A stretch of 35,854 nucleotides of DNA from the NCBI GenBank assembly GCA_002691625.1, contig NZIK01000026.1, positions 1 to 35,854 on the forward strand. Reading direction: 5' to 3'. The translations under genes and the position numbers were made by a program. Shown one piece after another: positions 8,244-17,213 of this stretch; the stretch's first letter is position 1; each line of letters starts with the position of its first letter. The DNA is from Alteromonadaceae bacterium (lineage in GTDB: Bacteria > Pseudomonadota > Gammaproteobacteria > Enterobacterales > Alteromonadaceae). Below the pieces are notes generated by a model. That model did no database searches, was not told the DNA's origin, and was given only the letters and a program-made list of their open reading frames with translations.

Positions 8244-9146
8244 ATGATGGATTTTAGTTTATTAACACGTCACCGGGGCTTACTGGCATTTGTCATGCTG
8301 GTGTTGGGGCTGGCAGTGACATTATGCGTTACTAATGGCCAGTTGAAAGATATCGCAGACGTTGAGTGGCTGGATGTCGTGGGCGAGGGCAGCATATGCC
8401 TGCTCACTTTGTGCTGGATAACCGCGGTGATGATCAGCCGCCCACCAGGCAAGGTTACGGCACTGCTGGTGGCAGGCCTGGCGTTTTTTAATTTTTCCGC
8501 CATGCTCGACGTGTTCGATGAATTTACCTTTTACAGCGATGCGGCCCATTGGCTCAGCGTGGTGGAGTCTATTCCCGCTGCAATGGGTATGGTCGTGATG
8601 AGTGTTGCGTTGTATTGGTGGCATCAGGAACAACTGGCGCTCAACAAACAGCTGCAACGCCGCGAAATGTGGTATCGGGCCCACGATCAAATCGATGTCA
8701 TCACCCAGCTCTACCGCGCTGACTACTGGCGAGCCAGGGCCATGGAGTTACAGGAGCAGGGCGTAAAGGCGGCAGTAGTGATACTGGATATTAACGATTT
8801 CTCGCAGTTCAATTTGCGCTACGGCCATGCCGAAGGGGATCGCTTCTTAAAGGAGATTTCACAGTTAATTGTGATGAACCTCAGAGCCGTCGACCTGGCC
8901 TGCCGCTATGCCGGCGATCGGTTTGTTATCCTGATGCCGGAAATTGCCGCCGAAGAGGCCTGCGAGTTTGCCCGTCAGTTAGAGTGCAGCATTCGCAATG
9001 TGGCATTCAGAAGTGGCGGCCAGACCACGGCGATTTTTCATTCAGTGCGCAGTGTCAGTGCTCAGTTGCAACAACAGGTAACGCTGGCTGAAATGATGGC
9101 CGGCCTGAACCGTCAGTTAGATGAGACCTCCCGGCAGGCCGCCTGA
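8244..9146 (+). CDS. Membrane protein with degenerate GGDEF domain and intact I-site
   Basis: A 300-residue inner-membrane protein with four predicted membrane segments (~12-30, 49-66, 71-90, 108-126) and a cytoplasmic GGDEF-fold domain (~150-290). Family landmarks such as LDINDFSQFN and GHAEGD are kept. The signature reads AGDRF (223-227) instead of GG(D/E)EF, so the conserved fourth Glu is Arg. An RxxD inhibitory site (RAVD, 214-217) sits exactly five residues upstream, as in true diguanylate cyclases. It is therefore probably weak or inactive as a cyclase and may act as a c-di-GMP sensor. An in-frame TTG at 8229 is an alternative start; ATG 8244 has GGA upstream. The stop overlaps the AraC-type start (TGATG). 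Confidence 0.78.
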   Translation: MMDFSLLTRHRGLLAFVMLVLGLAVTLCVTNGQLKDIADVEWLDVVGEGSICLLTLCWITAVMISRPPGKVTALLVAGLAFFNFSAMLDVFDEFTFYSDAAHWLSVVESIPAAMGMVVMSVALYWWHQEQLALNKQLQRREMWYRAHDQIDVITQLYRADYWRARAMELQEQGVKAAVVILDINDFSQFNLRYGHAEGDRFLKEISQLIVMNLRAVDLACRYAGDRFVILMPEIAAEEACEFARQLECSIRNVAFRSGGQTTAIFHSVRSVSAQLQQQVTLAEMMAGLNRQLDETSRQAA

Positions 9147-10150
9147 TGACGCATAACGCTTTGCTTACCCGTACCGATAAAACACTGCCTGCCAGACAGC
9201 TTGCCCAAAGCCTGGTGCAGGTAGCGGTAGCCCGTGGTGCGGGTGAGCAAAAGCTGTTACGTGGTACGGGAATTTTCAGTGAAGACTTACTTACTGCAAA
9301 GCCATTAAGTTGTAATCAGTTGCAGCGTCTTTGCGGCAACGCCACTCAACATTACAAAGGCTTCGACCTGGCCTTTCAGTTTGGCCATCACTTAGTGTCG
9401 GCTTTTGTTAATGATGCGCTGCCCTATTTTACCCATGCGCGGAATTTTGGTGAATGCTTGCGCGCACTGCCTTCTTTTCAGACCCGCCTTTATCCTTTTG
9501 TTTCCGCTTTTCGCTATGACGAGGGCGACGATATACTGCTGGTTCTGCAGGATGCCATGGGCAGCGGTAAACAGTTTCGCTTTATGGCCGAGGCCTACTG
9601 TGCAGCGTTGGTAGCTCTGGCCCGACATTGCACCGGTAAGCGTCTGGCGCTGCACTTTTCTTTTCCCTTCGCGCGTCCTCGGCAGATCCAGGAATACGAA
9701 GAGGGGCTGGGGTTCCGGCTGTCTTTCGAGCAGCCCTTCTTTACCATTAAAGTGGCCAGAGCAGAGCTGGCAACGCCATGTTTACAGCCTAATCGAATGT
9801 TTAAGCAGTTTGCCCTGCGTCGCTTTCTGGAGCAGCGGGAGTACCGCGTAACTTTGCTTGATGCCGTGCGCTATCACCTGCGCCGCAACAGCAACGCTAC
9901 CTTACCTGCTATTGCTGGTGAACTCGGCTTAAGCCCGGCGTCACTTAAGCGTAAACTGGCGGATCACGACACTACCTTTAGTTTGTTGCACGATGATATT
10001 CGACGTCAGCAGGCCATTTACTACCTGCAGGTGCAAAAGCTCAATAACGAGCAAAGCGCGTTGAAAATGGCCTTTACGGATATTACTAATTTCCGTCGTG
10101 CGGTGAAGCGCTGGACCGGGCAAACGCCCAGTCAGTTGCGCGAAGTGTAA
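9146..10150 (+). CDS. AraC-family transcriptional regulator
   Basis: This 334-residue regulator has an N-terminal region of the 'arabinose-binding-like' type seen in OruR/ArgR-like AraC proteins (~20-210). The C-terminal AraC DNA-binding domain (~235-334) has two helix-turn-helices, with LPAIAGELGLSPASLKRKL in the first and FTDITNFRRAVKRWTGQTPSQLR as the family signature end. The ATG shares bases with the stop of the preceding GGDEF-like gene, so both are translated together. They may form one regulatory unit in which the membrane protein and the transcription factor respond to related signals. Target genes are unknown. The nearest is the malic enzyme gene, but it is convergent and separated by a terminator. 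Confidence 0.9.
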   Translation: MTHNALLTRTDKTLPARQLAQSLVQVAVARGAGEQKLLRGTGIFSEDLLTAKPLSCNQLQRLCGNATQHYKGFDLAFQFGHHLVSAFVNDALPYFTHARNFGECLRALPSFQTRLYPFVSAFRYDEGDDILLVLQDAMGSGKQFRFMAEAYCAALVALARHCTGKRLALHFSFPFARPRQIQEYEEGLGFRLSFEQPFFTIKVARAELATPCLQPNRMFKQFALRRFLEQREYRVTLLDAVRYHLRRNSNATLPAIAGELGLSPASLKRKLADHDTTFSLLHDDIRRQQAIYYLQVQKLNNEQSALKMAFTDITNFRRAVKRWTGQTPSQLREV

Positions 10151-10162
10151 TAGTAATTGAAA

Positions 10163-10188
10163 CAAAAAAAGCCACCCCGAAGGATGGC
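10163..10188 (-). terminator. Rho-independent terminator of the malic enzyme gene
   Basis: On the minus strand GGCCATCC-TTC-GGGGTGGC forms a stem with one mismatch, followed by seven T. It lies 24 bases past the malic enzyme stop and between two convergent genes. Only the minus strand has the T-tract. Confidence 0.8.
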
Positions 10189-10211
10189 CTGGTTATGCGT
10201 TTGGTTGGTGG

Positions 10212-11450
10212 TTACTGATAATCCGGCATTACTTCAAGGCGCGCTACGCCTGAGTCGATCGCGGCCTGAGCAACGGCTCTGGCGATTCGGCTACACAGAC
10301 GCGGATCCATCGGTTTTGGAATAATGTAATCCTTACCAAAGGTCAGGCTATCCACGTTACTGGCTTTTAATACGGATTCAGGTACCGGCTCTTTGGATAC
10401 TGAACGCAGTGCTTCAACCGCAGCGACTTTCATTTCATCGTTAATGGCGGTAGCCCGAACATCCAGTGCACCACGGAAAATAAACGGGAAACACAATACA
10501 TTATTAACCTGGTTAGGGTAGTCAGAGCGACCGGTCGCCATAATTAGATCAGAACGGGTAGCCAAGGCCACTTCCGGTTTGATTTCCGGGTCCGGGTTAG
10601 AGCAGGCAAATACCACCGGGTTTGGTGCCATCAGTTCGAGCGCTTCAGGCGGCAGTAAATCCGGGCCGGATACCCCAACAAAAATATCCGCACCGTCCAT
10701 TACGTCTTCCAAAGTGCGTTTGTCGGTGTTGTTGGCAAACAGCATCTTGTGCGGCGTGAGATCGTCACGGCGAGTATGGATAACCCCTTTACGGTCGAGC
10801 ATATAAATACGCTCACGCTGGGCACCACATTTGATTAGTAATTCCATACAGGCTACGGCAGCGGCGCCGGCACCCATACAAACAATTTTAGCATCACCGA
10901 TTTCTTTACCCTGAATTTCCAGTGCGTTAAGCATACCGGCAGCTGTTACAATTGCGGTGCCGTGTTGGTCATCATGGAAAACCGGGATCTTACAGCGCTT
11001 GATCAGCTCCTGTTCAATCTCAAAGCATTCCGGCGCTTTAATATCTTCCAGGTTGATGCCACCAAAGGTGTCGGCGATATTGGCTACCGTATTGATGAAC
11101 TCTTCGGTCGTGCGGTGTTTAACTTCAATATCAATCGAATCAAGGCCGGCGAAGCGTTTGAATAATAGCGCTTTACCTTCCATTACCGGTTTGGAGGCCA
11201 GTGGACCGAGGTTACCGAGGCCGAGAATTGCGGTACCGTTACTGATAACGGCAACCATATTACCCTTACCGGTGTAGGTATAAGCAGCGTTTGGATCTTC
11301 AGCTATTTCGCGGCAGGGTTCCGCTACGCCGGGGCTGTAAGCAAGGGCGAGATCATCAACACTTTCTGCCGGTTTGGAGAGCTCTACGCGGATCTTGCCC
11401 GGCGTAGGTTTTGCGTGGTAGTCGAGGGCACGTTGGCGAAAATCTGACAT
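10212..11450 (-). CDS. maeB: NADP-type malic enzyme, short form without phosphotransacetylase domain
   Basis: It oxidatively decarboxylates malate to pyruvate, supplying NADPH or NADH to central metabolism. The 412 residues match the catalytic half of MaeB: LAYSPGVAEPC (catalytic Tyr region), SKPVMEGKALLFK (catalytic Lys), the metal-site segments INLEDIKAPECFEIE and FHDDQHGTA, and the dinucleotide fold at GAGAAAVACMELL. E. coli MaeB is ~760 residues because of a C-terminal phosphotransacetylase-like domain. Here the protein stops cleanly after the malic domain and a terminator follows, so it is the short type rather than a truncation. Cofactor preference cannot be settled by eye. A pair of overlapping inverted repeats lies ~95-130 bases upstream of the start. 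Confidence 0.93.
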   Translation of the reverse strand: MSDFRQRALDYHAKPTPGKIRVELSKPAESVDDLALAYSPGVAEPCREIAEDPNAAYTYTGKGNMVAVISNGTAILGLGNLGPLASKPVMEGKALLFKRFAGLDSIDIEVKHRTTEEFINTVANIADTFGGINLEDIKAPECFEIEQELIKRCKIPVFHDDQHGTAIVTAAGMLNALEIQGKEIGDAKIVCMGAGAAAVACMELLIKCGAQRERIYMLDRKGVIHTRRDDLTPHKMLFANNTDKRTLEDVMDGADIFVGVSGPDLLPPEALELMAPNPVVFACSNPDPEIKPEVALATRSDLIMATGRSDYPNQVNNVLCFPFIFRGALDVRATAINDEMKVAAVEALRSVSKEPVPESVLKASNVDSLTFGKDYIIPKPMDPRLCSRIARAVAQAAIDSGVARLEVMPDYQ

Positions 11451-11542
11451 TTTTGTAAGTCCTGTAATTTTTATCTTGTAAGCCAGTCGCTAGGTTATTG
11501 TTATTATAGGCGAACTGTATCACAGCGCATGTCATATGGCAT

Positions 11543-11579
11543 GGTATCTATCAATTGTAAAATCGATAGTACCTTACAA
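11543..11579. promoter_or_regulatory. Overlapping dyads upstream of the malic enzyme gene
   Basis: Two interleaved inverted repeats occur here. GGTATCTATC (11543-11552) pairs with GATAGTACC (11565-11573), with one bulged base. TTGTAA (11555-11560) pairs with TTACAA (11574-11579). Both lie 93-129 bases upstream of the malic enzyme ATG in an otherwise empty ~270-base stretch. They look like operator(s) for a dimeric regulator; which one is unknown. Confidence 0.4.
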
Positions 11580-11723
11580 ACTTGTTAATGCTAACTAACA
11601 TAACGCGAACAGGCCCTGAACGCCACGTTGCTGAAGAAATAATCGTAATTTGTTTTACTTATGGAAAATGGTTTTACCATTACCCCAATCAATTAACATG
11701 ATAGTAAAAACAGGCACAAAAAA

Positions 11724-11744
11724 AGCGCCGTAAAGGCGCTTTTT
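11724..11744 (-). terminator. Terminator of rpmE
   Basis: AGCGCC-GTAAA-GGCGCT is a perfect 6-bp stem with a 5-base loop. It is flanked by an A-run on the left and T's on the right, so it could work in both directions. It lies 29 bases beyond the rpmE stop. Confidence 0.85.
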
Positions 11745-11772
11745 CTTCGAAGCTTTTTCTTCAGGACGGGGC

Positions 11773-11985
11773 TTATTTTTTGCCCAGTGCGCCAAAACGC
11801 TTCTTGAAGCGGTCAACACGACCACCGGTGTCAACGTTACGTTGTTTACCAGTGTAGAAAGGGTGACAAGCTGAACATACGTCCAGGCTGATGTCTTTGC
11901 CCATTGTTGAACGAACTTTGATTTCGTTACCGCAAGAACAGCTAGCAGTAATTTCTTCGTATTTAGGGTGGATATCTTGTTTCAT
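11773..11985 (-). CDS. rpmE: 50S ribosomal protein L31, zinc-binding type
   Basis: This 70-residue ribosomal protein is of the length and sequence usual for L31. The four zinc-ligand cysteines are in place: C16 and C18 (CSC), and C37 and C40 (CSAC). It is therefore the zinc-containing form, not the C-minus paralogue used under zinc starvation. A GAGG ribosome-binding site is 7 bases before the ATG, and a strong terminator follows. It is divergent from priA, the same gene neighbourhood as in E. coli. Confidence 0.98.
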   Translation of the reverse strand: MKQDIHPKYEEITASCSCGNEIKVRSTMGKDISLDVCSACHPFYTGKQRNVDTGGRVDRFKKRFGALGKK

Positions 11986-12209
11986 GGGATTACCTCAAAA
12001 TAAGGCCGCATCGCTAACCAACCCGAAGTTGGCCACCATACGTGACTAATTTTCACTACAAGCGACATACCGCCTGCTTTTTCGAGCGGCGCATATTAAT
12101 GGATGCCGAATAATCAATCAAGTATTTTCGTGCAATACTTTGCTATCCGCATGTTAGGATAACCACTACTTAAATTCAGCCTGATAATGTGCGTTGTTCA
12201 AAATTCACT

Positions 12210-14402
12210 ATGCCAATCATTGATGTAGCCGTTCCGGTACCACTACGACAAACCTTTAGTTACACCAGCGAGCAAAAGCTGGCGCCGGGTGTACGGGTAA
12301 GCGTGCCCTTTGGTCGCCGTCAGCTAATCGGGGTAGTGACAGCAAGTTATAACGACCCGGCGGGCGAGACGGAGTCTGAAGTTAAACTGAAAGCGGTAAC
12401 CGAAGTTCTCGATGAGCAGCCGCTGTTTGATCCCACATTGCAAGCGTTAACTCAGTGGCTGGCCACTTATTATCATCATCCGATTGGTGAAGTCTGGGCG
12501 ACGGTTATGCCCACCCGGTTGCGCAAAGGCGGGGCGTTGAGTGACAGCGTTCCGGCATTAACCTTAACCGAAGCCGGGCAAGCCGAAGCGCAATCGCCTA
12601 CTTTACGGGGCAAAAAACAGCTCGAATGCATCGCTTTACTGGCCAAAGGGCCGTTGGCCAGTGAAGAAATCAAAACCAAATTTTCTAATGTGGTGTTAAA
12701 GGCGCTGGAAGAGAAAGCGCTGACCACTCAAACCAGTATCCGCCTGACTGAAAAGCAGGACTGGGCGTCATTTAGTCTGCAGCAAACACCGCCTGTTGCC
12801 TCTACCGAGCAGGGCGTGGCCATTGCGGCTATCAATCAGCAGGCCAGCCACTTTGTACCGTTTTTACTCGACGGTGTAACCGGTAGCGGTAAAACCGAAG
12901 TGTATTTGCAGGTAATTGAGCCGGTACTCAAACAAGGCAGACAGGTGTTGATTCTGGTGCCGGAAATAGGCCTGACACCGCAAACAGTAGGGCGCTTTGA
13001 GCGTCGCTTCGGTATTAATGTTGGCGTGTTGCACTCACAAATGACTGACCTGGCGCGGCTGAAGGTTTGGCAACAGGCGCGGCGCGGAGAACTGGGGATT
13101 ATCATTGGTACCCGCTCAGCCATTTTTACGCCGCTTAAAAGACCAGGCATGATCATTGTGGACGAAGAGCACGATGAGTCTTTTAAGCAGCAGGATGGCT
13201 TGCGTTACCATGCCCGGGATCTCGCGGTAAAGCGAGCCCATACCGAAAACGTACCCTTGATTCTGGGCAGTGCTACACCGTCGCTGGAAAGCCTGAATAA
13301 CGCGCTGAATAAACGCTATACCCATTTAACCTTAAGTCAGCGGGCCGGCGGAGCCAGTCACACCCAGTTAAAGGTACTCGATTCACGTGATCAGCCGCTC
13401 CATGCCGGAATAGCTCAGGGCCTGATAAGCATTATGCGCAGCCATCTGCAACAGGGTAATCAGGTGTTAGTGTTTTTAAACCGTCGCGGTTTTGCGCCGG
13501 CAGTGCTGTGTCATCATTGCGGCCAAACGGTCGATTGCAAAAGTTGTGAGCGGCCGTTTACCTACCATAAGTCCCAGGGCCGGCTGCAGTGCCATCATTG
13601 CGGCGCGAGCCGGCGAATGCCGCAGCAGTGCAGTGAGTGTAACAGCCACGACCTGCAAACCTCCGGCATTGGCACCGAGCAGCTCGAACAGGGACTGGGC
13701 CAGTTATTTCCCGATGTACAGCAGGTCAGAATCGACAGTGATGCGGTAAAAGGCAAAGACAAGCTTATCACCCGACTCGATGAAATAAATGCGCGCAAAT
13801 ATCAGTTGCTGGTGGGCACGCAAATTTTGTCGAAGGGGCATCATTTTCCTCATGTAACCTTAGTCGTTGTGCTCGACTGTGACGGCGCGTTATTCTCGGC
13901 TGACTTTCGGGCGGCGGAAAAGCTCGCGCAGTTGATTACGCAGTTGGCTGGTCGTGCCGGTCGCGCCAGTAAACCGGGCGAAATGTGGCTGCAAACCGAT
14001 AACCCCGGCCACCCACTTTTACAGGATCTCATTAATAACGGCTTTGCACATTTTGCCCGTCAGGCATTGCAGGAGCGTAAGCTGGGGGCTCTGCCGCCGT
14101 ATAGCAGTCAGGCCATTTTCCGCGCCGAAGCTCGCGAAGCCGGACTCGCCGCCAACCTGTTACAGCAGATACGCGATTGCTACCGGGCCAGTGTGAATGT
14201 CGCCAAAGGGCAGTTTATCGGGCCGTTGCCCTGTTTGATAGAGAAACGCCAGGGGCGTTTTCGCTACATGCTGGTATTACAGAGTCAGCAGCGCGCCGCG
14301 CTACATAGCTGGCTAAAACACCACCTGCCAGAGGTAGAAGCGTTACCTCTGGCTGGCAAGGTACGCTGGAGCCTGGATATTGATCCGGTCGATCTGAGTT
14401 AA
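12210..14402 (+). CDS. priA: Primosomal protein N' (replication restart helicase)
   Basis: PriA reloads the replicative helicase at stalled or collapsed forks. The 730 residues contain an N-terminal DNA 3'-end-binding domain (~1-105), a winged helix, and a superfamily 2 helicase core with Walker A GVTGSGKTE (~222) and a DEEH box (~318). A zinc-binding insertion (CHHC, CKSC, CHHC, CSEC; ~430-475) and the C-terminal helicase lobe with QLAGRAGR follow. The frame extends to a GTG at 12189, but ATG 12210 gives MPIIDVAVPVPL, matching the known N-terminus of PriA. No defect is seen. A hairpin starts at the stop codon. Confidence 0.97.
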   Translation: MPIIDVAVPVPLRQTFSYTSEQKLAPGVRVSVPFGRRQLIGVVTASYNDPAGETESEVKLKAVTEVLDEQPLFDPTLQALTQWLATYYHHPIGEVWATVMPTRLRKGGALSDSVPALTLTEAGQAEAQSPTLRGKKQLECIALLAKGPLASEEIKTKFSNVVLKALEEKALTTQTSIRLTEKQDWASFSLQQTPPVASTEQGVAIAAINQQASHFVPFLLDGVTGSGKTEVYLQVIEPVLKQGRQVLILVPEIGLTPQTVGRFERRFGINVGVLHSQMTDLARLKVWQQARRGELGIIIGTRSAIFTPLKRPGMIIVDEEHDESFKQQDGLRYHARDLAVKRAHTENVPLILGSATPSLESLNNALNKRYTHLTLSQRAGGASHTQLKVLDSRDQPLHAGIAQGLISIMRSHLQQGNQVLVFLNRRGFAPAVLCHHCGQTVDCKSCERPFTYHKSQGRLQCHHCGASRRMPQQCSECNSHDLQTSGIGTEQLEQGLGQLFPDVQQVRIDSDAVKGKDKLITRLDEINARKYQLLVGTQILSKGHHFPHVTLVVVLDCDGALFSADFRAAEKLAQLITQLAGRAGRASKPGEMWLQTDNPGHPLLQDLINNGFAHFARQALQERKLGALPPYSSQAIFRAEAREAGLAANLLQQIRDCYRASVNVAKGQFIGPLPCLIEKRQGRFRYMLVLQSQQRAALHSWLKHHLPEVEALPLAGKVRWSLDIDPVDLS

Positions 14403-14440
14403 GTGTGGTTACTGGTAAACTTTCAGCGTTAACCACACTT
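14401..14440 (+). terminator. Hairpin terminator of priA
   Basis: AAGTGTGGTTA and its exact reverse complement TAACCACACTT form an 11-bp stem around an 18-base loop, beginning inside the priA stop codon. Only TT follows before the sequence changes, so it may work as a weak or bidirectional terminator. Confidence 0.6.
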
Positions 14441-14522
14441 TAAAGCAGCATTTTTGCCAAAGAGCAGGTACACTGCCTGCAGATAATAATAATCATCCAC
14501 ACAGGGAAATCGACACAGCATT

Positions 14523-15104
14523 ATGTCTCAACGCGATTACGTTTCTCGTGGACGTGCGCCACAAAAGAAAAATACCAAGAAAACAAAAAACAAAACTACC
14601 GCCAGACGAGGTCGTAACCAGCAGGAGCCACAGGTAACTGTACCCTGGGTAACGGTGGCCGTTGTGGTGGCTTTGCTACTGGGCTTTGCCTGGTTCTTGT
14701 GGTCAATTAAAGATAATGCCGATCCGGATACCGCTCAGCCGCTTACAGTAGAGCCTGCGCCTATCGAAGATGAGTTGCCGGAACTGCCGGAGGAAGAATG
14801 GGAATACATTAAAACCCTGCCGGGGTACGAGGTAGAAGTCGAAGTGGCCGAGCAGGAAAAATCCGATAAGCGTTATCTGATGCAGTGCGCGTCGTTCAGA
14901 ACCCGGGCTCAGGCCGATGAAATGCGCGCTAAAATTGCGTTTCAGGGGCTGGAGGCGCAGATCCGGCATAGCGATGGCGCCAATGGCGAATGGTTCCGTG
15001 TGATCCTTGGCCCCTTTGACGCCAAGCGCGACGCTGAGCGTGCCAAACACGCACTGCGCAAAGTAAATATCACCACCTGCCAGATCTGGTTCTGGAATTT
15101 GTAA
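14523..15104 (+). CDS. ftsN: SPOR-domain cell-division protein, FtsN-like
   Basis: A 193-residue bitopic inner-membrane protein has a basic cytoplasmic tail (~1-37, many Lys/Arg), one membrane helix (~42-62, VTVAVVVALLLGFAWFLW), an acidic Pro/Glu-rich periplasmic linker, and a C-terminal SPOR domain (~118-193, YLMQCASFRTRAQAD...WFRVILGPF) that binds denuded septal peptidoglycan. FtsN activates septal synthesis. The order SPOR gene-hslV-hslU is that of ftsN-hslVU in E. coli, which supports the name. It is shorter than E. coli FtsN (~319 residues), mainly in the linker. No strong ribosome-binding site is visible before the ATG; an AGGG lies about 15 bases away. A strong terminator separates it from hslV. 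Confidence 0.85.
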   Translation: MSQRDYVSRGRAPQKKNTKKTKNKTTARRGRNQQEPQVTVPWVTVAVVVALLLGFAWFLWSIKDNADPDTAQPLTVEPAPIEDELPELPEEEWEYIKTLPGYEVEVEVAEQEKSDKRYLMQCASFRTRAQADEMRAKIAFQGLEAQIRHSDGANGEWFRVILGPFDAKRDAERAKHALRKVNITTCQIWFWNL

Positions 15105-15114
15105 ATAATCGGAA

Positions 15115-15135
15115 GCCGGCAGTCGCCGGCTTTTT
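15115..15135 (+). terminator. Rho-independent terminator of ftsN
   Basis: GCCGGC-AGTC-GCCGGC forms a perfect 6-bp GC stem, extendable by A-T pairs, followed by TTTTT. It starts 10 bases after the ftsN stop and isolates hslVU so that it depends on its own promoter. Confidence 0.92.
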
Positions 15136-15177
15136 AATTGACTGCTGCAAACGCCAGCGTATATTCACCTTTTAAGT

Positions 15178-15205
15178 CTTGAAAAATCGTCAGGCTCCCC
15201 CACCT
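15178..15205 (+). promoter_or_regulatory. Sigma-32 heat-shock promoter of hslVU
   Basis: CTTGAAA (15178-15184) is an exact sigma-32 -35 element. After a 13-base spacer comes CCCCACCT (15198-15205), one change from CCCCATNT. Placement about 68 bases before the hslV start and after a terminator fits the known heat-shock control of hslVU. Confidence 0.85.
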
Positions 15206-15272
15206 ACTACTCATTGTCAACGCACAGACCGCCCGGCGGAAAGCTGTGCCAAACCACTACAGTGGAGTAAAC

Positions 15273-15797
15273 GTGACTACAATAGTATCAGTCAGACGAG
15301 ATAATCAGGTTGTCATGGCCGGCGATGGCCAGGTGTCATTGGGCAATACCGTAATGAAAGGCAATGCCCGTAAAGTACGCCGCCTGTATCAAAATAAAGT
15401 ATTAGCCGGTTTTGCCGGTGGTACCGCCGATGCGTTTACCTTGTTTGAACGCTTTGAAGCCAAACTGGAACTGCATCAGGGGCACCTGACCAAAGCGGCA
15501 GTAGAGCTGGCCAAAGACTGGCGTACCGACCGCATGTTACGGCGTCTGGAAGCCTTACTGGCTGTCGCCGATGAAACCGCTTCATTGATTATTACCGGTA
15601 ACGGCGATGTGGTGCAGCCAGAGCAGGATCTAATCGCTATTGGCTCGGGTGGTAACTATGCCCAGGCCGCGGCCACCGCGTTATTAAATAATACGCAGTT
15701 AACGGCACACGAAATTGCTACTCAGAGTTTATCTATTGCCGGCGACATTTGCGTGTTCACCAACCATAATCAAACGGTTGAAGTACTCGATTACTAA
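15273..15797 (+). CDS. hslV: ATP-dependent protease HslVU, peptidase subunit
   Basis: HslV is the proteasome-like threonine peptidase that forms a double hexamer capped by HslU. The frame reaches a GTG at 15246, but GTG 15273 is chosen. It puts TTIVSVRR immediately after the initiator, so that Met removal exposes the catalytic N-terminal Thr, and GGAG (15264-15267) lies 5 bases upstream. The 174-residue length is normal. Conserved stretches include [30 protein letters not shown] and [13 protein letters not shown]. It is expressed from a sigma-32-type promoter with hslU 72 bases downstream. Confidence 0.97.
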   Translation: MTTIVSVRRDNQVVMAGDGQVSLGNTVMKGNARKVRRLYQNKVLAGFAGGTADAFTLFERFEAKLELHQGHLTKAAVELAKDWRTDRMLRRLEALLAVADETASLIITGNGDVVQPEQDLIAIGSGGNYAQAAATALLNNTQLTAHEIATQSLSIAGDICVFTNHNQTVEVLDY

Positions 15798-15869
15798 ATG
15801 AATTGTGTTGGCAGTGGCTAAGAAGCGGCTGCCCTACTGACCACCGTCAGTTTTACATAAGGGTTAATT

Positions 15870-17204
15870 ATGTCTGAAATGACACCAAGAGAAATTGTCC
15901 ACGAACTGGACCGCCATATTATCGGTCAGCAAAGCGCTAAGCGCGCAGTCGCCATTGCGCTGCGTAACCGCTGGCGACGTATGCAGTTAGCGCCAGAACT
16001 GCGCCAGGAAGTCACCCCGAAAAACATTTTAATGATTGGTCCAACGGGTGTAGGTAAAACCGAAATTGCCCGCCGTCTGGCCAAGCTGGCGAATGCGCCG
16101 TTTATTAAGGTAGAGGCAACAAAATTTACTGAAGTAGGTTATGTAGGTAAGGAAGTCGAAACCATCATTCGCGACCTGGCAGACATTGCGGTAAAAATGA
16201 CCAAAGAGCAGGAAATGGCAAAGGTGCGCTATCGCGCTGAGGAAGCTGCCGAAGAGCGTATTCTGGATATCCTCATCCCGCCTGCCGAAAATGCCTGGGG
16301 TGAAAAAGAGCGCTCGGAAGATCGCGGTACCCGCCAGTCTTTCCGCAAAAAACTGCGTGAAGGCAGTCTGGATGACAAAGAAATCGAAATCGACGTTGCC
16401 CAGCAGCAAATTGGTGTAGAAATTATGGCCCCGCCGGGCATGGAAGAAATGACCAACCAACTGCAAGGCATGTTTGAAAATCTGTCATCTTCTGGTTCGC
16501 AGAAGAAGAAAAAGAAATTGCGCATCAAAGATGCCATGAAAGTGCTGATTGAAGAAGAAGCCGCACGGTTGGTAAACAAAGAAGATCTTAAGGAAAAAGC
16601 CCTCGAAGCGGTGGAGCAACACGGCATCGTATTTGTGGACGAAATCGATAAGATCTGTAAGCGTGAAGGCGCTAATTCAGCTGATGTTTCCCGCGAAGGT
16701 GTGCAACGTGACCTGCTGCCACTGGTAGAAGGCTCAACGGTGTCAACCAAGCACGGTATGATCAAAACCGACCATATTCTGTTTGTGGCATCCGGTGCCT
16801 TCCAGATGAGCAAGCCGTCGGATCTGATCCCTGAATTACAGGGCCGTTTGCCTATCCGTGTTGAGCTTTCAGCGCTAAAAGTGGAAGACTTTAAACGTAT
16901 TCTTACCGAGCCGAATGCATCGCTTACCGAGCAGTACATTGAGCTGATGAAAACCGAAGGCGTAACCGTTGAGTTTGCCGAAAGTGGTATTCAGCGAATT
17001 GCCGAAGCGGCCTGGCAGGTTAACGAGAAAACCGAAAACATCGGAGCCCGTCGCCTGCATACGGTGCTTGAACGTTTGATGGAAGATATTTCTTACGACG
17101 CGTCTGAAAAACAGGGCGAGACCTACATCATTGATGCCGATTACGTCAATGAGCACCTTGAGAGCCTGGTGGATAACGAAGACCTAAGCCGCTTTATCCT
17201 CTAA
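15870..17204 (+). CDS. hslU: ATP-dependent protease HslVU, ATPase/unfoldase subunit
   Basis: HslU is the AAA+ hexamer that unfolds substrates and feeds them to HslV. The 444 residues contain Walker [10 protein letters not shown] (~56-64), the pore motif GYVGKEVE, an I-domain insertion (~105-240, highly charged), Walker B FVDEID (~253-258), an arginine-finger region GRLPIRVEL, and the sensor-2 motif [15 protein letters not shown]. The C-terminus (SRFIL) matches the conserved tail that docks into HslV. AAGGG precedes the ATG. It forms an operon with hslV. Its terminator is part of the 91-bp repeat that borders the island. Confidence 0.97.
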   Translation: MSEMTPREIVHELDRHIIGQQSAKRAVAIALRNRWRRMQLAPELRQEVTPKNILMIGPTGVGKTEIARRLAKLANAPFIKVEATKFTEVGYVGKEVETIIRDLADIAVKMTKEQEMAKVRYRAEEAAEERILDILIPPAENAWGEKERSEDRGTRQSFRKKLREGSLDDKEIEIDVAQQQIGVEIMAPPGMEEMTNQLQGMFENLSSSGSQKKKKKLRIKDAMKVLIEEEAARLVNKEDLKEKALEAVEQHGIVFVDEIDKICKREGANSADVSREGVQRDLLPLVEGSTVSTKHGMIKTDHILFVASGAFQMSKPSDLIPELQGRLPIRVELSALKVEDFKRILTEPNASLTEQYIELMKTEGVTVEFAESGIQRIAEAAWQVNEKTENIGARRLHTVLERLMEDISYDASEKQGETYIIDADYVNEHLESLVDNEDLSRFIL

Positions 17205-17213
17205 GCCCAACCA

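Noticed and set aside
10212..11450. Possible truncation of maeB, since E. coli MaeB is much longer.
   Set aside because: The stop is followed by an orderly terminator, and short malic enzymes without the phosphotransacetylase-like domain are common, so it is a complete short form.
16229..16939. A long (236-codon) open frame antisense to hslU.
   Set aside because: It is a mirror frame of a highly conserved coding region, with Ser/Arg-rich low-complexity translation and no start signals.
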